Positions 32,794 through 41,699 of a stretch of 64,000 nucleotides of DNA are shown piece by piece. The number at the start of each line of letters is the position of its first letter. Within the stretch, counting starts at the first letter, position 1. The DNA is taken from positions 5,146,001-5,210,000 of the forward strand of contig NZ_CP124747.1 of assembly GCF_041860085.1 (NCBI RefSeq), given 5' to 3'. The notes under the pieces were generated by a model. That model was not told the origin of the DNA, searched no databases, and worked only from the letters and a program-made list of their open reading frames with translations. The position numbers were made by a program, and so were the translations under genes. Origin of the DNA: Schlesneria sp. DSM 10557. Lineage in GTDB: Bacteria; Planctomycetota; Planctomycetia; Planctomycetales; Planctomycetaceae.

Positions 32794-33465
32794 ATGGCTG
32801 TTGGCTTGCTCGGTTGCAAGGTTGGGATGACGCAGATCTACGACGCTGCAGGGGCGGAAATCCCTGTGACTGTCGTCAAGGCCGGTCCTTGCGCTCTGTT
32901 GCAGGTGAAGACGGTTGAGGCCGATGGTTATGAGGCTGTTCAGCTCGGCTTTGCTCCAAAGCCTCGTCGATTGTGTTCACAATCTGAAGTTGGTCACGTT
33001 GCTAAGGTAAGTGACGCACTGATTGGTGCAAAGGTTCTGGGCGAAGGTGACGGATCGTTCCGTTTTGTGCGAGAATTCAAGGTTGCGGCAGGTGAGCCGA
33101 AGCCCGCTGTTGGTGATGTGTTGACTGTCAGCCAGTTTGAGCAGGGCGCTTTTGTTGACATCACGGGTGTGTCAAAGGGGCGCGGGTTCGCTGGTGTGAT
33201 GAAGCGTCACAATTTCGGTGGTGTCTGTGCGAGTCACGGTGTGAAGAAGGTTCATCGCTCCGGCGGTTCGACCGGTCAGAGCACAGACCCTGGTAAGGTC
33301 TTCAAGGGGACCAAGATGCCAGGGCGAATGGGCGGAAAACGTTCCACTGTTCGTCGTCAGAAGCTGGTTGCAGTTGATGCTGAGCGAAATCTGCTGCTGG
33401 TTCGTGGTGCGGTGCCTGGGTTCTCCGGCGGCTATGTCACCATTCGTCCTACAAATTGCTATTGA
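32794..33465 (+). CDS. rplC: 50S ribosomal protein L3
   Basis: 223 aa starting MAVGLLGCKVGMTQIYD; GAGAGGG lies about 10 nt upstream of this ATG. L3 reaches into the peptidyl-transferase centre. Family core GVSKGRGFAGVMKRHNFGG, SHGVKKVHRSGGSTG and GRVFKG-type segment (KVFKGTKMPGRMGGKR) are intact. Gap to rpsJ is 141 nt. Confidence 0.96.
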   Translation: MAVGLLGCKVGMTQIYDAAGAEIPVTVVKAGPCALLQVKTVEADGYEAVQLGFAPKPRRLCSQSEVGHVAKVSDALIGAKVLGEGDGSFRFVREFKVAAGEPKPAVGDVLTVSQFEQGAFVDITGVSKGRGFAGVMKRHNFGGVCASHGVKKVHRSGGSTGQSTDPGKVFKGTKMPGRMGGKRSTVRRQKLVAVDAERNLLLVRGAVPGFSGGYVTIRPTNCY

Positions 33466-33483
33466 TCGATATCAGACAGGGTT

Positions 33484-34113
33484 ATGACGATGCACACATT
33501 GCCAGTGTACTCTCAGGCAGGCGAGCCGACCGGGGAAAACTTCTCTCTGGATCTCGCCAAGATTGCTGAGGGCGTTAATAAAGTACTGCTGCACGAAGCT
33601 GTCGTGATGTACCAGGCTAACCTGCGTGTCGGGACGGCCAAGACGAAGTCACGCGCTGAGGTGAGCGGCAGCGGTAAGAAAATGTATAAGCAGAAGGGGA
33701 CCGGCAACGCCCGTATGGGTAACAAGCGGACTCCGGTACGACGCGGCGGCGGACATTGCTTTGCCAAGCGGCCAAAAGACTGGGGATATCGACTTCCAGC
33801 GAAGGCGCTTCGCCTGGCGACGCGGATGGCGATTCTCTCTAAGTTCGTCGATGATCAAGTGACTCTTCTGGATGGGATTCAGCTCGACGCTCCGAAGACA
33901 AAGACAATCAGTAGTCTTGTTGGTAAGCTCGGTTTGTCCGGGCAGTCCTGTCTCATCGCGATCGAGCAGCACGACCCGGTTGTCTGGAAGTCGTGCCGGA
34001 ATATCGATCGGTTGTCGCTGTCGCCCTGCGATGACTTGAACGCATTGAGTGTTTTGAGCCGTAAGCGATTTGTGATCACAAAGGCTGCTCTCAACCGTTT
34101 GCTTGCTCGGTAG
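33484..34113 (+). CDS. rplD: 50S ribosomal protein L4
   Basis: 209 aa. L4 lines the exit tunnel with a long loop, visible as GSGKKMYKQKGTGNARMGNKRTPVRRGGGHCFAKRPKDW. In E. coli L4 represses the S10 operon by both attenuation and translational control; whether that applies here is not evident from sequence. ATG at 33484 or 33490; starts 18 nt after rplC. Confidence 0.96.
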   Translation: MTMHTLPVYSQAGEPTGENFSLDLAKIAEGVNKVLLHEAVVMYQANLRVGTAKTKSRAEVSGSGKKMYKQKGTGNARMGNKRTPVRRGGGHCFAKRPKDWGYRLPAKALRLATRMAILSKFVDDQVTLLDGIQLDAPKTKTISSLVGKLGLSGQSCLIAIEQHDPVVWKSCRNIDRLSLSPCDDLNALSVLSRKRFVITKAALNRLLAR

Positions 34114-34198
34114 TTCCTGCTGCAGGCGGAAGCCGGTCGAGTCAAAGTGGTTTTAGCAGATCGTGGTTTGAAGATTTTGTTGGTAGGGAAGGCGTATC

Positions 34199-34501
34199 GT
34201 GGCAACTGAGCTTTCAAGTGCGTTGAGCGTGTATAACGTCATTATAAGGGCGCACGTTACCGAAAAGGCGACGCACCTGGTTGAGCGGAGGAACATGTAT
34301 ACGTTCCTGGTCAACAAAGATTCGACCAAAACAGACATTCGACAAGCGGTTGAAGAACTGTGGAACGTCCGGGTCGTGAGTGTGAAGACTGTGAGTCGGG
34401 TCGGTAAGCCTCGCCGTCACAAGATGCGCGAGACGACCGGACCTGATACGAAGAAGGCAATTGTTGTTCTGCACTCAGAAGATCGAATCGCGTTCTTTTG
34501 A
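34199..34501 (+). CDS. rplW: 50S ribosomal protein L23
   Basis: 100 aa from GTG with GGGAAGG about 7 nt upstream. L23 sits at the tunnel exit and docks trigger factor and SRP. Typical text: VIIRAHVTEKATHLVERRN, KTDIRQAVEELWNVRVVSV and GKPRRHKMRETTGPDTKKAIV. It precedes rplB by 24 nt. Confidence 0.96.
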   Translation: MATELSSALSVYNVIIRAHVTEKATHLVERRNMYTFLVNKDSTKTDIRQAVEELWNVRVVSVKTVSRVGKPRRHKMRETTGPDTKKAIVVLHSEDRIAFF

Positions 34502-34525
34502 TAATTGTTATTGAGGAAGATTCCG

Positions 34526-35383
34526 ATGGGAATGCGATTTTATAAGCCGACCAGTGCAGGGCGCCGCGGCGGCATGGTCAGTGATTTCAAAGAAATCACC
34601 GATCGTAAGAAGAAGCCAGAAAAGTCGTTGCTTGAGCCATTCAAGAAGAAGGGTGGCCGCAACTTCCAGGGGAAGATCACGTCACGGCATCGTGGTGGTG
34701 GTCACAAGCGGATGTACCGTTTGATTGACTTCCGACGCGAGAAAGATGGCGTCAACGGTCTTGTCACTCACATCGAGTATGATCCAAACCGAACGTCGCG
34801 CATTGCACTCGTGCAGTATGCCGACGGCGAGAAGCGATACATCATCGCTCCCGAAGGTCTGGTTGCCGGTATGACCATCACCAATGGTCCCGACAGCGAG
34901 CCAAAGGTTGGTAATACGCTGCCATTGTCGAAGATTCCGACCGGGACAACGATTCACAATATCGAGATGCAGCCAGGCAAGGGCGCTCAGCTTTGCCGAA
35001 GTGCCGGTACCTCGGCTGTGATCAACGCGACGGAAGCCGGATGGGCGCAGATCACGTTGCCATCAGGTGAAGTGCGTCGTGTTCCTGCGTCATGTCGGGC
35101 GACGATTGGTCGCGTAGGTTATTCAGAACACTCCAGTCGTGTGCTCGCAAAGGCGGGTCGCGTTCGCTGGATGGGCGTTCGTCCTTACGTCCGCGGTTCT
35201 GCGATGAACCCGGTTGCCCACCCGATGGGTGGTGGTGAAGGTCGTCGTTCAGGCGGACGGCATCCGGTCAGTCCGACGGGTAAGCTGGCGAAGGGTGGTC
35301 GTACCAGAAATCCGCGGAAGCCAACACGCAACGCTATCGTGCGTCGGCGTAAGTCTGTCCGCTATGGCCAGTTGAAGCTCTGA
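34526..35383 (+). CDS. rplB: 50S ribosomal protein L2
   Basis: 285 aa starting [16 protein letters not shown], with TTGAGGAAG upstream. L2 is essential for subunit association and peptidyl transfer. SH3-like core [19 protein letters not shown] and the C-terminal [15 protein letters not shown], which holds the critical histidine, are conserved. Confidence 0.97.
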   Translation: MGMRFYKPTSAGRRGGMVSDFKEITDRKKKPEKSLLEPFKKKGGRNFQGKITSRHRGGGHKRMYRLIDFRREKDGVNGLVTHIEYDPNRTSRIALVQYADGEKRYIIAPEGLVAGMTITNGPDSEPKVGNTLPLSKIPTGTTIHNIEMQPGKGAQLCRSAGTSAVINATEAGWAQITLPSGEVRRVPASCRATIGRVGYSEHSSRVLAKAGRVRWMGVRPYVRGSAMNPVAHPMGGGEGRRSGGRHPVSPTGKLAKGGRTRNPRKPTRNAIVRRRKSVRYGQLKL

Positions 35384-35435
35384 TTGTGACTATCTGGTTC
35401 TTCGCTCAGTCCTCTTGCATTCGTTGGAAAATAGG

Positions 35436-35705
35436 ATGTCTCGATCGTTAAAGAAGGGTCCGTATATCGATGCTGGCTTGATTGCCAAGATCGAGAAGCT
35501 TGACTCGAACCGAAAGAAAGAGCCGATCAAGACTTGGGCTCGTCGATCAACGATCTCGCCCGAGTTTGTTGGCCATACGTTCCTTGTGCATAACGGCCGT
35601 ACGCACGTCAGTGTGTACGTGACGGAAGAAATGGTCGGGCACAAGCTCGGCGAGTTCTCGCAGACCCGCTTGTTCCGCGGGCACGGGAACAAGGGTAATA
35701 AGTAA
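35436..35705 (+). CDS. rpsS: 30S ribosomal protein S19
   Basis: 89 aa starting [19 protein letters not shown]19 lies in the 30S head next to S13. Conserved [22 protein letters not shown] and [16 protein letters not shown]. In-frame ATG further upstream at 35415 is outside the family start. Sits between rplB and rplV in the usual order. Confidence 0.96.
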   Translation: MSRSLKKGPYIDAGLIAKIEKLDSNRKKEPIKTWARRSTISPEFVGHTFLVHNGRTHVSVYVTEEMVGHKLGEFSQTRLFRGHGNKGNK

Positions 35706-35791
35706 GGTTTGCAGAATACCAGGCGCGGTTCGAGGGCTTCGAATCGCCTGGCGTTTGAATGAAACAACAGCATTTTCGGTCCGGTGTTAAC

Positions 35792-36130
35792 ATGGCTTAC
35801 GTTGCAAAACTACAATACGCTCGAATTGCTCCGACGAAGGTTCATCACTTGTTGACCCTCGTGCGAGGAAAGACAGTGGACGCAGGTTTGGACGCGCTGC
35901 GGTTCATGCCGCATCGGAGTGCGCGGATGATCGAGAAGTTGATCAAGAGCGCACGGGCGAATGCTGAAGACCGTGGTGAGCGTAACGTCGGGTCGCTTTA
36001 CGTCTCGACGGCGACCGCAGGATCGGGTCCCACGCTGAAGCGTATCCAGCCTCATGCTCGCGGGATCGGCTTCATGATTAAGAAGCGGTTTACGCATATC
36101 ACTATTGGTCTGGAAGCACGGAACAGCTGA
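35792..36130 (+). CDS. rplV: 50S ribosomal protein L22
   Basis: 112 aa starting MAYVAKLQYARIAPTKVH. L22 lines the peptide exit tunnel with its beta-hairpin; macrolide resistance can arise there. Conserved features are LTLVRGKTVDAGLDALRFM and RIQPHARGIGFMIKKRFTHIT. Ends 113 nt before rpsC. Confidence 0.96.
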   Translation: MAYVAKLQYARIAPTKVHHLLTLVRGKTVDAGLDALRFMPHRSARMIEKLIKSARANAEDRGERNVGSLYVSTATAGSGPTLKRIQPHARGIGFMIKKRFTHITIGLEARNS

Positions 36131-36243
36131 AGATCGGGCCGGGCGAAATGCCGACGATGTTCGTCGACAGAAGAATTGTAGTTTTCGAGTGACAGATAGA
36201 ACTTAAACGTACTCGTGGCGAGTGCGAATGGAGAACTCGGCAA

Positions 36244-36936
36244 ATGGGCCAAAAGGTTCGTCCAACCGGATTTCGGTTAGGTATTTGCGAGGATTGGAGG
36301 AGTCGCTGGTACGCGACTAAAGCCGAGTTCGGCGACCTGCTGATCGAAGATCACAAGATTCGCGCGTTCGTCAAGAAGCGTTATGAGTTCGCTGCAATTC
36401 ATAAGGTCGAGATTGAACGAACTCGCGATCAGGTGATTTGTCATGTTCATACGGCTCGTCCCGGGATCATCATTGGTCGCAAAGGCCAGGAAGTTGATCG
36501 TCTGAAGGGTGAGCTCGAGGACCTGACTGGTCGGCATATGGATCTGAAGATCGTCGAGATCGGTCAACCCGCGCGCAGTGCTGTCCTGGTTGCAGAAGAC
36601 ATCGCACAACAGTTGGTAAAACGAGGCAGTTTTCGCAAAGTGATCAAGCGGTCGCTGGATCAATCGATGGAAGCTGGCGTCGATGGTGTGAAGATTGAGC
36701 TCTCTGGTCGCCTCGGTGGTGCAGAGATGTCTCGTACCGAGAAGGCTGCACGGGGATCGATTCCGCTGTCGACACTTCGAAAGCGAATTGATTACGGTCT
36801 GGCGGTCGCTCGGACAACGATGGGTACAATTGGCGTCAAGGTTTGGATCGATTTAGGCGACGAGGAGGTGAACGATGGCACTCATGCCCAAGCGGGTCAA
36901 GCATCGCAAAGAGCAAAGAGGACGCGTAAAAGGTAA
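36244..36936 (+). CDS. rpsC: 30S ribosomal protein S3
   Basis: 230 aa. S3 forms part of the mRNA entry site. KH domain GIIIGRKGQEVDRLKGEL and C-terminal RTEKAARGSIPLSTLRKRIDYGLA with GVKVWIDLGDE are clear. The last 20 residues (ending AKRTRKR) are read in another frame over the beginning of rplP, a 62-nt overlap. The result is a basic tail of the kind seen in other S3 proteins. Confidence 0.96.
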   Translation: MGQKVRPTGFRLGICEDWRSRWYATKAEFGDLLIEDHKIRAFVKKRYEFAAIHKVEIERTRDQVICHVHTARPGIIIGRKGQEVDRLKGELEDLTGRHMDLKIVEIGQPARSAVLVAEDIAQQLVKRGSFRKVIKRSLDQSMEAGVDGVKIELSGRLGGAEMSRTEKAARGSIPLSTLRKRIDYGLAVARTTMGTIGVKVWIDLGDEEVNDGTHAQAGQASQRAKRTRKR

Positions 36937-37288
36937 CGCGACGCGCGGTGCAACGGTTGCTTTCGGCGAATGGGGCCTTCAGACATTAGATGCTGGTCAC
37001 ATCCGTGGAAACACCATTGAAGCGTGTCGAGTTGCTGCTACGCAATACGTCCGTGGGGAAGGCAAATTGTACATTCGCATTTTCCCGAACAAGCCGATGA
37101 CGGCTCGTCCGCTGGAAACGCGAATGGGTAAAGGCAAAGGGGAACCGGACCACTGGGTTGCGGTGATCCGTCCTGGTAAAGTTTTGTTTGAACTGGCTGG
37201 TGTTTCACAGGCTGCTGCGAAAGAATGTTTCGCCCGCGTCGCCTACAAGCTGCCAGTCCGCGTAAGAATGGTCGGAAGACACGTCTGA
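36875..37288 (+). CDS. rplP: 50S ribosomal protein L16
   Basis: 137 aa starting MALMPKRVKHRKEQRGRVKG. L16 positions A- and P-site tRNA at the peptidyl-transferase centre. GAGGAGG six nt before the ATG is a near-perfect ribosome-binding site and lies inside rpsC. Conserved GEWGLQTLDAGHIRGNTIEACR and GKGKGEPDHWVAVIRPGKVLFELAG. The start overlaps rpsC by 62 nt, so its translation is probably coupled to that of S3. Confidence 0.96.
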   Translation: MALMPKRVKHRKEQRGRVKGNATRGATVAFGEWGLQTLDAGHIRGNTIEACRVAATQYVRGEGKLYIRIFPNKPMTARPLETRMGKGKGEPDHWVAVIRPGKVLFELAGVSQAAAKECFARVAYKLPVRVRMVGRHV

Positions 37289-37390
37289 TTTGTGTCGGAT
37301 GAATTAGAGTGGTCGCGTCAATTTGAGTGAGAGCTGGTCCTTCTTTCAGGAACAGCTCACTGACGGCGACATTGAGTATCGGAGAGCATT

Positions 37391-37597
37391 GTGCATCGTT
37401 GCGATGATTTGCGTCAGATGGCGGTTGATCAACTGGAGAACCTGGCACTCGATTGTGCAAAGGAAGAGTTCGGTTACCGATTCGGTTCGCACGATGACGC
37501 CAAGAAGAAGGTTGGCCTCCGGTCATCCCTTCGTCGTCAGATTGCCCGTATTCTGACGGTGATCGCCGAGAAGCAGAATGCTGCTTCGGGTACTTGA
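37391..37597 (+). CDS. rpmC: 50S ribosomal protein L29
   Basis: 68 aa, GTG start with CGGAGA about 5 nt upstream. L29 is a small two-helix protein near the tunnel exit next to L23. CDDLRQMAVDQLENLALDCAKE is the first helix, with KVGLRSSLRRQIARILTVIAEK the second. Sequence similarity is modest, but the position between rplP and rpsQ and the length fit. Confidence 0.9.
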   Translation: MHRCDDLRQMAVDQLENLALDCAKEEFGYRFGSHDDAKKKVGLRSSLRRQIARILTVIAEKQNAASGT

Positions 37598-37707
37598 GTT
37601 GAGTCGTTGCAATCGTCACTCGTGATGTAGACTCGTTAGTCAATGTCGTGATTCAGAAATTTGGTAAGAGCCCGTTCGGTTCGGCCGCGGCTGGCAGGAA
37701 ATGATTT

Positions 37708-38007
37708 ATGAGAAGGCGACTCGTTGGTGTTGTGGCTTCTGACCGTTGTGACAAGACACGAAGGGTCGAAGTTCGTCGTGTGTACCGTCACGCCAAGTAT
37801 CAGAAGACGGTGACCGGAACGACCGTCTGCCACGCTCATGATGAAGGAAATGTCTCCAAGGTAGGCGATGTGGTCGAGATCATTGAAAGCCGACCGATGT
37901 CACGGCTCAAAAGATGGTGTGTCGTCAGCGTCGTGACCAGCGCAAGGAAGGCTGACTCGGCAATTCCTTACAACGACGCTCCTGCCACCGAATCGGCGCA
38001 GTCCTGA
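37708..38007 (+). CDS. rpsQ: 30S ribosomal protein S17
   Basis: 99 aa. OB-fold assembly protein of the 30S body. MRRRLVGVVASDRCDKTRRV, the RVYRHAKYQKTVT strand, and AHDEGNVSKVGDVVEIIESRPMSRLKRW match the family. It carries a 15-20-residue C-terminal extension (RKADSAIPYNDAPATE) beyond the E. coli length. AGGAAA precedes the ATG. Confidence 0.95.
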   Translation: MRRRLVGVVASDRCDKTRRVEVRRVYRHAKYQKTVTGTTVCHAHDEGNVSKVGDVVEIIESRPMSRLKRWCVVSVVTSARKADSAIPYNDAPATESAQS

Positions 38008-38143
38008 TCCTGGATTGCTGTTGACGGTGATGAGTTGAGACGTTGTGTTAGCGGATTTTGTAGCGGCCTTCACTCGAGAGAACAGTCGGCGAGCGGCCAG
38101 CAAAGACTCCTTGTCAATTGCGTCTGGGAAATTGGTGCCTTAA

Positions 38144-38509
38144 ATGATTCAAATGCAGACAATGGTGAATGTGGCCGACAACACGGGCGCGAAAACCGCC
38201 CGCTGTATCAAGGTCCTCGGTTCAAATCGTCGCTATGCCGGCCTGGGTGACATCGTCGTGGTTGCCGTTCAGCGTGCACTGCCTAACGGTGGCGTGGGCA
38301 AGAAGGCGGTCGTAAAGGGTGTTGTTGTTCGCACGCGGAAGCCATACCGACGCGTTGATGGCAGCTACATTCGGTTTGACGCCAATGCGATCGTGCTGGT
38401 TGACAACGATAACAATCCACGTGGTACGCGCATTTTCGGGGCTGTCGCCCGTGAGCTGCGCGATCAACGATTTATGAAGATTATCAGCCTGGCTTCGGAA
38501 GTTGTCTAA
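38144..38509 (+). CDS. rplN: 50S ribosomal protein L14
   Basis: 121 aa starting [22 protein letters not shown]14 forms an intersubunit bridge and is the docking site of silencing factor RsfS. Conserved [30 protein letters not shown] and [24 protein letters not shown]. 136 nt separate it from rpsQ. Confidence 0.97.
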   Translation: MIQMQTMVNVADNTGAKTARCIKVLGSNRRYAGLGDIVVVAVQRALPNGGVGKKAVVKGVVVRTRKPYRRVDGSYIRFDANAIVLVDNDNNPRGTRIFGAVARELRDQRFMKIISLASEVV

Positions 38510-38533
38510 GCTGCAACATTGAAGGTAGTTATC

Positions 38534-38875
38534 ATGCGGATGCGTAAAGGTGATCTTGTGGTGGTTGTCACTGGCGATGATGCCAGTAAGACTCCGCGTA
38601 AGGTTGTGCGTGTGCTGGATGGCGGTGAGCGCATCCTCGTGGAAGGTGTGAATCGCGTCTACAAGCATGTCAAGAAGGGCCATCCGAGCAGCCCCGGAGG
38701 CGGACGTGTGCCTCGCGATATGCCAATTGCGAGCTCAAACGCGATGGTTTACTGCAGTCAGTGTAGTAAGGGCGTTCGGGTCGGGACGCGAGTCACTGCA
38801 GATTCACGAGAGCGATACTGCAAAGCGTGCAAGACATCACTGGGAACTATTGGTCGTAAGAAGGCTGACGCGTAG
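38534..38875 (+). CDS. rplX: 50S ribosomal protein L24
   Basis: 113 aa starting MRMRKGDLVVVVTGDD; GAAGGT lies 8 nt upstream. L24 initiates 50S assembly. KOW domain (residues 5-40) followed by a zinc-ribbon pair CSQC ... CKAC, present in many bacterial L24 proteins but not in E. coli. It lies 24 nt after rplN. Confidence 0.95.
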   Translation: MRMRKGDLVVVVTGDDASKTPRKVVRVLDGGERILVEGVNRVYKHVKKGHPSSPGGGRVPRDMPIASSNAMVYCSQCSKGVRVGTRVTADSRERYCKACKTSLGTIGRKKADA

Positions 38876-38915
38876 CGTTCGCCGGTAGATCTGGCGAATT
38901 GGTCAGGATAAGAAA

Positions 38916-39467
38916 ATGTCACGGTTGCTTGAAAAGTATAAGACGACGATCCTTCCCGGTCTGAAGACAGCCCTGGGTCGCGAGAACGTACACTCAATTC
39001 CACGGATCACCAAAGTGGTGGTCAGCATGGGTTTGGGGAAGGCGCTTGCCGATCGCAAGCGGATCGATGAGGCCGTCGACCATTTGAAGACGATCGTTGG
39101 TCAGAAGCCACAGGTTACGAAGTCTCGCATCGCCGTTTCAGGTTTTCGGTTGCGTGAAGGTGTGGATGTGGGTTGTAAAGTGACGCTGCGTGGCGCACGG
39201 ATGTACGACTTCATCGATCGCCTGATCACCCTGGCGTTGCCACGAGTCCGCGACTTCCGTGGTGTTCGGGCCACGGGCTTCGACGGAAACGGCAATTTCA
39301 GCATGGGGCTGAATGAGCAGACAGTGTTTCCGGAAATCGATCCTGATCGCGTGACCTACGTACAAGGGATGAATATCGCGATCGTGACAACGGCGAGCAG
39401 TGATGCTGAAGCCTTGCTGTTGCTGCGGGAAATCGGTATTCCATTCGCTAAAGAACAAGTCGCCTGA
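38916..39467 (+). CDS. rplE: 50S ribosomal protein L5
   Basis: 183 aa. L5 binds 5S rRNA and contacts P-site tRNA. Conserved IPRITKVVVSMGLGKA, KSRIAVSGFRLREGVDVGCKVTLRG, LPRVRDFRGV and the C-terminal LREIGIPFAKE. It starts 40 nt after rplX. Confidence 0.97.
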   Translation: MSRLLEKYKTTILPGLKTALGRENVHSIPRITKVVVSMGLGKALADRKRIDEAVDHLKTIVGQKPQVTKSRIAVSGFRLREGVDVGCKVTLRGARMYDFIDRLITLALPRVRDFRGVRATGFDGNGNFSMGLNEQTVFPEIDPDRVTYVQGMNIAIVTTASSDAEALLLLREIGIPFAKEQVA

Positions 39468-39611
39468 GTCTCAGTCATCGCCGAATCGACTCCCTCGGTT
39501 GCAAGCGGGTTGAATCTCGGTCACGAAATTAAGCAGTACGTGGTTTTGAATTGAAAGTAGCTACGCCGATCCCGTGGATGACACGGATGCCGCAGTAGCG
39601 AGGGAGAGAAA

Positions 39612-39797
39612 ATGGCAACGGCAGCGCATGTTGTGAAGGCGAACAAGAAGCCGAAGTTCAGCTCGCGCATCGAACATCGATGCCAGTTGTGCGGACGTTC
39701 GCGAGCGGTGTATCGCAAGTTTAAGTTGTGCCGCATTTGCTTCAGAAATCTGGCGTTGGACGGGATGATTCCAGGGGTCAAGAAGGCGAGTTGGTGA
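39612..39797 (+). CDS. rpsN: 30S ribosomal protein S14, zinc-binding type (type Z)
   Basis: 61 aa, the short type Z form. Two CxxC pairs (CQLC and CRIC) form the zinc site; [21 protein letters not shown] core and [19 protein letters not shown] at the end are typical. S14 is a 30S head protein. The start of rpsH is 5 nt after the stop, so the pair is probably translationally coupled. Confidence 0.95.
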   Translation: MATAAHVVKANKKPKFSSRIEHRCQLCGRSRAVYRKFKLCRICFRNLALDGMIPGVKKASW

Positions 39798-39801
39798 CGT
39801 T

Positions 39802-40191
39802 ATGGCAGACGGTGTGTCGGACATGATTACGAGAATTCGCAACGCGGTGAAGAACCAGAGCCCGTTTGTGAATATACTTGACTCCAAGCTCAATCGTTCC
39901 ATCTTGGACGCGATGGCTCGTGAAGGTTACATTTGGAGCCACGAAGCGCTAGCCGAAGCCAAGGGCGTGATCCGTGTGACGTTGAAGTATGCTGCAGACG
40001 GTGGTGCGGTTGTGCGACACCTGCAGCGCGTCAGCCGGCCAGGTTGCCGGGTGTACTCGACCGTGGACAAGCTGCCACAGGTTTTGCAGGGACTCGGGGT
40101 TTGTATTGTTTCGACGAACAAGGGTGTATTGAGCAGTCGAGAGGCGCGTCAGCAGCGAGTCGGCGGCGAAGTGTTGTTCGTCCTTTGGTGA
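39802..40191 (+). CDS. rpsH: 30S ribosomal protein S8
   Basis: 129 aa. S8 is an early 30S assembly protein that binds helix 21 of 16S rRNA and in E. coli represses the spc operon. Conserved DMITRIRNAV, AREGYIWSHEAL, LQRVSRPGCRVY, and the C-terminal LGVCIVSTNKGVLSSREARQ, with GGEVLFVLW at the end. It follows rpsN with 4 nt between stop and start. Confidence 0.96.
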   Translation: MADGVSDMITRIRNAVKNQSPFVNILDSKLNRSILDAMAREGYIWSHEALAEAKGVIRVTLKYAADGGAVVRHLQRVSRPGCRVYSTVDKLPQVLQGLGVCIVSTNKGVLSSREARQQRVGGEVLFVLW

Positions 40192-40221
40192 TCGTCTGCG
40201 TATAGAAATTGAGACTAGAGA

Positions 40222-40764
40222 ATGTCGCGAGTAGGTAAAAAACCGATTCCAATTCCGCAAGGGGTTACGTTCGCTTTCAAAGACGGTGTCGCAACCGCCT
40301 CGAAAGGGAATCGCACGCTGACTGTTCCTGTCGACAACCGGATCAGCCTGAAGGTGAACGATGGGAACACTGTTGTTGTTGAGCGAATCAACGATAACCG
40401 TGAGAGTCGCGCACTGCACGGACTGACGCGAGCCCTGGTCAACAACATGGTCGTTGGTCTGGTTCAGCCGTGGGAAGTCAAGCTTGAGATCGTCGGCGTC
40501 GGCTATCAAGCCGCTCTGAAGAACAATGTTATTTCGCTGCAGGTCGGTTTTGCGAACAACATCGAGTTGAAAGTTCCCGAAGGTGTTTCGTGTGAGCTTC
40601 CTGACAACACCCACGTGGTGATCAAGAGCGCCGACAAGCACGCTGCTGGACAGTTCGCGGCGAACATTCGCGCTGTGCGTCCGCCTGAACCTTATAAAGG
40701 TAAGGGCATTCGGTACGCGGGCGAACATGTTCGTCGTAAGGCCGGTAAAGCGTTCGGTAGCTAA
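40222..40764 (+). CDS. rplF: 50S ribosomal protein L6
   Basis: 180 aa. L6 lies near the factor-binding site of the 50S subunit. Family features: MSRVGKKPIPIPQGV, ALVNNMVVGLVQPWEVKLEI, GYQAALKNNVISLQVG, and the C-terminal RPPEPYKGKGIRYAGEHVRRKAGKA. Starts 31 nt after rpsH. Confidence 0.97.
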   Translation: MSRVGKKPIPIPQGVTFAFKDGVATASKGNRTLTVPVDNRISLKVNDGNTVVVERINDNRESRALHGLTRALVNNMVVGLVQPWEVKLEIVGVGYQAALKNNVISLQVGFANNIELKVPEGVSCELPDNTHVVIKSADKHAAGQFAANIRAVRPPEPYKGKGIRYAGEHVRRKAGKAFGS

Positions 40765-40805
40765 GTCAAGTCATTTGCTGATTCAACGGTGTCGAAGAGG
40801 TCTTT

Positions 40806-41168
40806 ATGAACGGTCAGGAAATCATCGCGACGCAACGTCGCCGTCGTCAGTTTCGGGTACGAAACCGACTGAAAAGCGGTCGTCCCCGCTTGTCTGTCTT
40901 CCGCAGCGGTCGTCACATTTACGCCCAGGTGATCGACGACGCGACCGGTCAGACGCTGGCATCGGCTTCGTCACTGGATACCGCGCTCCGTGGTAAGGTT
41001 ACCAGCGGTGGCAACTGTGCCGGAGCAGAAGTGATTGGACGCGAGATCGCCGAACGGGCGCTGGCCAAAGGGATTAAGGCCGTTTCTTACGATCGTGGTC
41101 CTTACCGGTTCCACGGTCGACTGGCGAAGTTGGCAGAAGCAGCCCGTGCTGCTGGGTTGGATTTCTAA
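40806..41168 (+). CDS. rplR: 50S ribosomal protein L18
   Basis: 120 aa. L18 binds 5S rRNA. Conserved RLSVFRSGRHIYAQVIDD, ASASSLD, GREIAERALAKGIKAVSYDRG and GRLAKLAEAARAAGLDF. Starts 42 nt after rplF. Confidence 0.96.
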   Translation: MNGQEIIATQRRRRQFRVRNRLKSGRPRLSVFRSGRHIYAQVIDDATGQTLASASSLDTALRGKVTSGGNCAGAEVIGREIAERALAKGIKAVSYDRGPYRFHGRLAKLAEAARAAGLDF

Positions 41169-41216
41169 GTCAATTGACCTTTTGGTTACGTGTCTGGGTG
41201 TCTGGAGATAAACAAA

Positions 41217-41699
41217 GTGGCGGGTGATAAATCAAATTCAGATTCCCCGGAACGCGTCGTCCAAATCCGGCGATGTGCTTGCGTGGTCAAAGGCGGACGT
41301 CGGTTCAGCTTTACCGCGCTTGTGGTTGTCGGGGACGGCGAAGGCCGCGTGGGATACGGCTACGGTAAAGCGGTTGAGGTTCCACTCGCGGTTGAGAAAG
41401 CTGTGAAGGCAGCCAACCGAACGATGATGCGATGCCCGCTGACCAAGAACTCGATCCCGCACCAGGTGATTGGCAAGTACGGTTCAAGCCTCGTCATGCT
41501 GATGCCAGCAAATCCCGGAACGGGGATTATCGCCGGCGCTTGCGTGCGGGCAGTGGCAGAATCGCTTGGTCTGACCGACGTGTTGACGAAGGTTCGTGGA
41601 TCGAGCAACCCCATCAACGTCATCAAAGCGACGTTCGATGCGCTGAAACAATTGAGAAGCCGCGAAGAGATCGGTCGGCTGAGAGAGGTGGGTGTCTAA
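41217..41699 (+). CDS. rpsE: 30S ribosomal protein S5
   Basis: 160 aa from GTG, with TCTGGAG upstream. S5 takes part in translational fidelity. dsRBD-like half RRFSFTALVVVGDGEGRVGYG and C-terminal half RGSSNPINVIKATFDALKQL. The stop codon TAA (41697-41699) is immediately followed by the ATG of rplO, leaving no room for rpmD (L30), normally between these genes. Confidence 0.95.
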   Translation: MAGDKSNSDSPERVVQIRRCACVVKGGRRFSFTALVVVGDGEGRVGYGYGKAVEVPLAVEKAVKAANRTMMRCPLTKNSIPHQVIGKYGSSLVMLMPANPGTGIIAGACVRAVAESLGLTDVLTKVRGSSNPINVIKATFDALKQLRSREEIGRLREVGV

